7,723 nucleotides of DNA from an uncultured Porphyromonadaceae bacterium (GTDB lineage: Bacteria > Bacteroidota > Bacteroidia > Bacteroidales > Muribaculaceae): NCBI GenBank assembly GCA_902461565.1, contig CABPYL010000063.1, positions 1 through 7,723 of the forward strand, written 5' to 3'. The notes below the pieces were generated by a model. The model had not been told where the DNA came from. It saw nothing but the letters and a program-made list of their open reading frames with translations, and made no database searches. How positions within the stretch are numbered: position 1 is the stretch's first letter; each line of letters opens with the position of its first letter. Shown piece after piece: positions 7,401-7,723 of this stretch. The translations under genes and the position numbers were made by a program.

Positions 7401-7564
7401 TAGATCCACAAAAGCTTATTAACGGAGGATTAAACGACGACTCGTTATATCAAGGTGGTATTCTTCCGGACTTAGAAGTTATAGGTCTCAAAAAAGACAA
7501 GACAATACTGTTACTTGAGGTTGATATGCCTAAATTTCCGAGTAACGATATTATCAATAATTAA
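1448..7564 (+). CDS. Exported RHS/YD-repeat polymorphic toxin with M23 metallopeptidase tip
   Basis: This encodes 2038 residues from the ATG at 1448; GTG at 1442 is an alternative adding two residues. Residues 1-22 are an export signal ending S-C-F-A; AMSC at 17-20 also permits lipoprotein processing. Residues ~88-110 hold the Bacteroidales RHS N-terminal signature (SYHTSG, GYGWSM). YLWGY (869-873) and KPAVGISSL precede about eleven YD-type repeats (~942-1690, e.g. YDYAGRL, YDGLGRE, YDALGRP, YDPNGNL). The RHS-associated core spans ~1735-1836 (YYYITDWQGN, YFGG-like LFGGKE, YDFGAR, EKYYSISPY, DPDGR). RHS proteins build a hollow beta shell enclosing a variable C-terminal effector. That effector here, ~1838-2038, is an M23 (LytM-like) zinc endopeptidase: H1870-x3-D1874, H1927 in YMHLD, and H1964-L-H1966 are all present, so it should be active against peptidoglycan cross-bridges or stem peptides. 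GC content drops sharply at the tip. Delivery route is not visible; no PAAR or VgrG part is present. Confidence 0.93.
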   Translation: MQWLSKFILCIAALVVAMSCFAENPAGLMLSPQTSEIITPTPSSAQQIRYQSPQPSLATGAVNLSIPLYTIEAEDLSIPFSLSYHTSGIKPADDPYPCGYGWSMLPALKITRTVRGRADELFDYWGDKFSIASQPDPKLPYACMVATVYPDKFYKEEFTNRYDPEKDIFTISLPSGTYKRIYQKDYDGNISFIGGGADDEIVVTANEGLNDFYVHDSNGFVYHFGRGTDDASVEIIQSEHYYTSNTPTCWGIIDITLPSGRTIDFTWRRYGPAIKEFFGGEIFCDQFEYVNGMANDMSESEKMKAASWNSVPISVNGNYHHRIALSSVSFPGGTISLNYSGKKLDRFTAVAASDTVRTIQLSYGEGAVESLFLKSVSVSGEGTYSFEYDPQRFEDNNAKYRQDWWGYYNGLKPFSQPNSGNLSPYLKFRAHYYGGPKGLDTTTDTGSFGHADRSVNETAMQAGILKKIIYPTGGYSAFEYETHRFPATKVDSEDNLLPKTDPELDKGGGLRVKKISTYTGEEDQRPHIRTYQYDSVVVTAVPSAATFVSVSDAIGLCYPVFESPRARHYRQLYVNWASDYMQNHIGEEAIWYSQVTELYDEGKIVHRFGYLTDTSEEVRYWGHLYPLSLNNVFTHGVLPFSKEIYKSENGGYKKVATTEYDYETTYTSTIYNTHIQRLIINAAGKLVEQPDFINGRYYLTDSGLFYQINTSDDIIGDYPYELNVYPLELQSDRLKSKTVTQHLENGDFTQTETYEYVPGTSIVKSVSTTNPADGRIDCIELKYPSAENAVEKLMKDANMVGVPVESTHTFGSAKVTISREMASYGNRVFRPAKEWQWRGEEKWLAGSYRYDSYGNLQEYLGQDSVPSAYLWGYTSLYPVYQIQGCDYSEVSSRNTSAYISNGSAEKAELVMPSDKLSLVTKALWKPAVGISSLRQPNGLTTSYDYDYAGRLIHTSIDDYGPIDRYYYYINYNGLNYTSHGVYISGTASFTDIRDVTHYDGLGREISKVQAVPEAGGYISVYTEYDSMDRPFRQWAPVMLSSRHPTLDAIRSASQSYYNTAHAYQTTFYEPSPAGTVIGSRKAGQEWNTENRNIAVKYLVNKDSGDYCCPDCYSSSSSRYVYTDKRNYPAGALTIEEVTDEEGHVNMTFRDVRGKTVLVREGVPGDWNDTRYVYNDYGDLLYVIQPQSKGSVLKQSCFRYEYDSRGNCTLKALPNITQNRYRYDSRNRLFAEQDGNMQNSGLWLIHHYDALGRPAFSAYATVANADITTLSKKSFTVAAPVAGKSLATATGGYVCPEDLTAKLTYIELAEVHYYDSYDYVGGLNGGWQSFLSSGTPHSNRTLGLETATGAGSHIRMKVFDNIGRVIREAYGEISQEPESESSYVYDYEGRIVSQTDVARGSETITRNTSNTYYRSGRLHSTTVTQSERTAAITYSYDKSGKLAKVEFGDNISQVFSYNANGWMTSNTATATRELQVLPQDSIRPVLKVASNPIKTILEEKLYYADTADAGVPRYDGKISVRRNGSLLIAYDYDNHGRLASSQTSMADHPTWNLTDYSTAYTYDRNANITSISRQGIVSRVGNLNTFGHHSRYDIGYASNKIVSMQISRDGEDYEGRTGPGETGNIRNFSYDPNGNLSKDPSRGIVSTNFNRLNLPTDIYFSNGHRQTITYDGFGQKRSVVYSQTTDPMLVATTAVPDDSAYTVLSSRKYLGSHVFVGDSLEYSAFPGGYFTPEGTYYYITDWQGNNKAVFSSKGNLVQQTNYYPYGEPTVEPKGQRYLFGGKEREHAGGCNTYDFGARWLTSFGSWNSADDFSEKYYSISPYVYCHADPINYIDPDGRIEWPVDESYNGKTRRHENNYNERRVKDGSIRYHHGVDINIGSKDDDLGAPVYATHDGIVVKIQDYTDGNAGGTRIKIQSNDGKVATFYMHLDKICDDIKPNGQIVEGQQIGAIGGSGCGNTKKYPPHLHYELFINGNYSDPTNGKHLVDPQKLINGGLNDDSLYQGGILPDLEVIGLKKDKTILLLEVDMPKFPSNDIINN
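6841..7564 (+). other. Low-GC C-terminal toxin cassette of the RHS gene
   Basis: By hand count, 6541-6840 is 178/300 G+C (59%), whereas 6841-6900 is 24/60, 6901-6960 is 21/60 and 6961-7260 is 114/300 (38%). The change falls at about residue 1798, within the conserved end of the RHS core and roughly 38 residues before DPDG (1833-1836). Codon choice changes too, from TAC/AAC/GGC-rich to AAT/TTA/ATA-rich. Residues 1862-1993 are the M23 domain. Residues ~1994-2038 form a tail with LPDLEVIG, reminiscent of LPEVVVT-type segments in Bacteroidota proteins. A tip exchanged by recombination through the conserved core is the likely explanation. Confidence 0.75.
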
Positions 7565-7575
7565 ATATATTAACT

Positions 7576-7723
7576 ATGAAAAAATTGTTTTATTTATTGC
7601 TGCTTTGCGGTTTTATGGCCGCCTGCTCAAATGAGAAAGCGACAAAAGCTGAAGATGAAACAGCTACTACCGGGCAGGATTCCGTTGTAACGCCTGGAAT
7701 GTCCGACGAGCAAGCCGTTGATA
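7576..7723 (+). CDS. Lipoprotein, 5' part only; candidate immunity protein
   Basis: Forty-nine codons are visible, and the frame is open to the window edge. The N-terminus is a lipoprotein signal: KK at 2-3, a Leu-rich core, then a lipobox F-M-A-A-C with Cys17 as the predicted lipidated residue. A low-complexity acidic/Thr linker follows (SNEKATKAEDETATTG), as usual before a folded periplasmic domain, but that domain is not in view. The gene starts 11 nt after the RHS stop with no separate promoter match, so it is probably co-transcribed. Immunity to peptidoglycan-degrading effectors has to act in the periplasm, and a membrane-anchored lipoprotein directly behind the toxin fits that. The immunity role is inference; an unrelated envelope lipoprotein is possible. 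Confidence 0.82.
   Translation, partial: MKKLFYLLLLCGFMAACSNEKATKAEDETATTGQDSVVTPGMSDEQAVD

Noticed and set aside
7526..7540. TAAATTTC as a possible -7 element for the lipoprotein gene
   Set aside because: It is one base off consensus and no TTG lies about 20 nt upstream; the nearest is at 13 nt. It sits in RHS coding sequence.

Overview
The window looks like chromosomal DNA of a Bacteroidota bacterium, most likely a gut Bacteroidales. Three things point there. The promoters fit the phylum's -33 TTG / -7 TAnnTTTG pattern with 20-nt spacing. Genes start without clear Shine-Dalgarno sequences after AT-rich leaders. The large RHS protein carries wording typical of Bacteroidales RHS proteins (YLWGY, KPAVGISSL, EKYYSISPYVYC, DPDGR). 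I cannot fix the genus.

Layout: positions 1-428 are non-coding and divergent. Two tandem minus-strand promoters (39-69 and 151-181) point left towards a gene beyond the window edge. One plus-strand promoter (372-402) drives the genes to the right. Between them lie an 8-bp inverted repeat (298-318), a short 9-mer direct-repeat array (319-362) and a pair of alternative stems (239-271). Then come three plus-strand genes packed as an operon: a secreted protein of unknown function with a beta-rich, type IX secretion-like C-terminus (429-1445); a 2038-residue exported RHS/YD-repeat protein with a zinc-peptidase (M23) C-terminal tip (1448-7564); and the first 49 codons of a lipoprotein (7576 to the window end).

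How the parts may work together (inference): the arrangement matches a polymorphic toxin locus. The RHS shell would carry a variable C-terminal effector, here a peptidoglycan-cleaving M23 endopeptidase with all expected metal and catalytic residues visible. The lipoprotein starting 11 nt after it is placed and targeted as an immunity protein against a cell-wall enzyme would be. GC content falls from about 59% to about 38% (hand counts) at position ~6841, inside the conserved RHS end, which suggests the tip and possibly its partner were acquired by recombination. The job of the first gene is unknown; tight coupling to the RHS gene suggests a shared export or surface function. No T6SS, T9SS machinery, transposase, tRNA or CRISPR is visible here.
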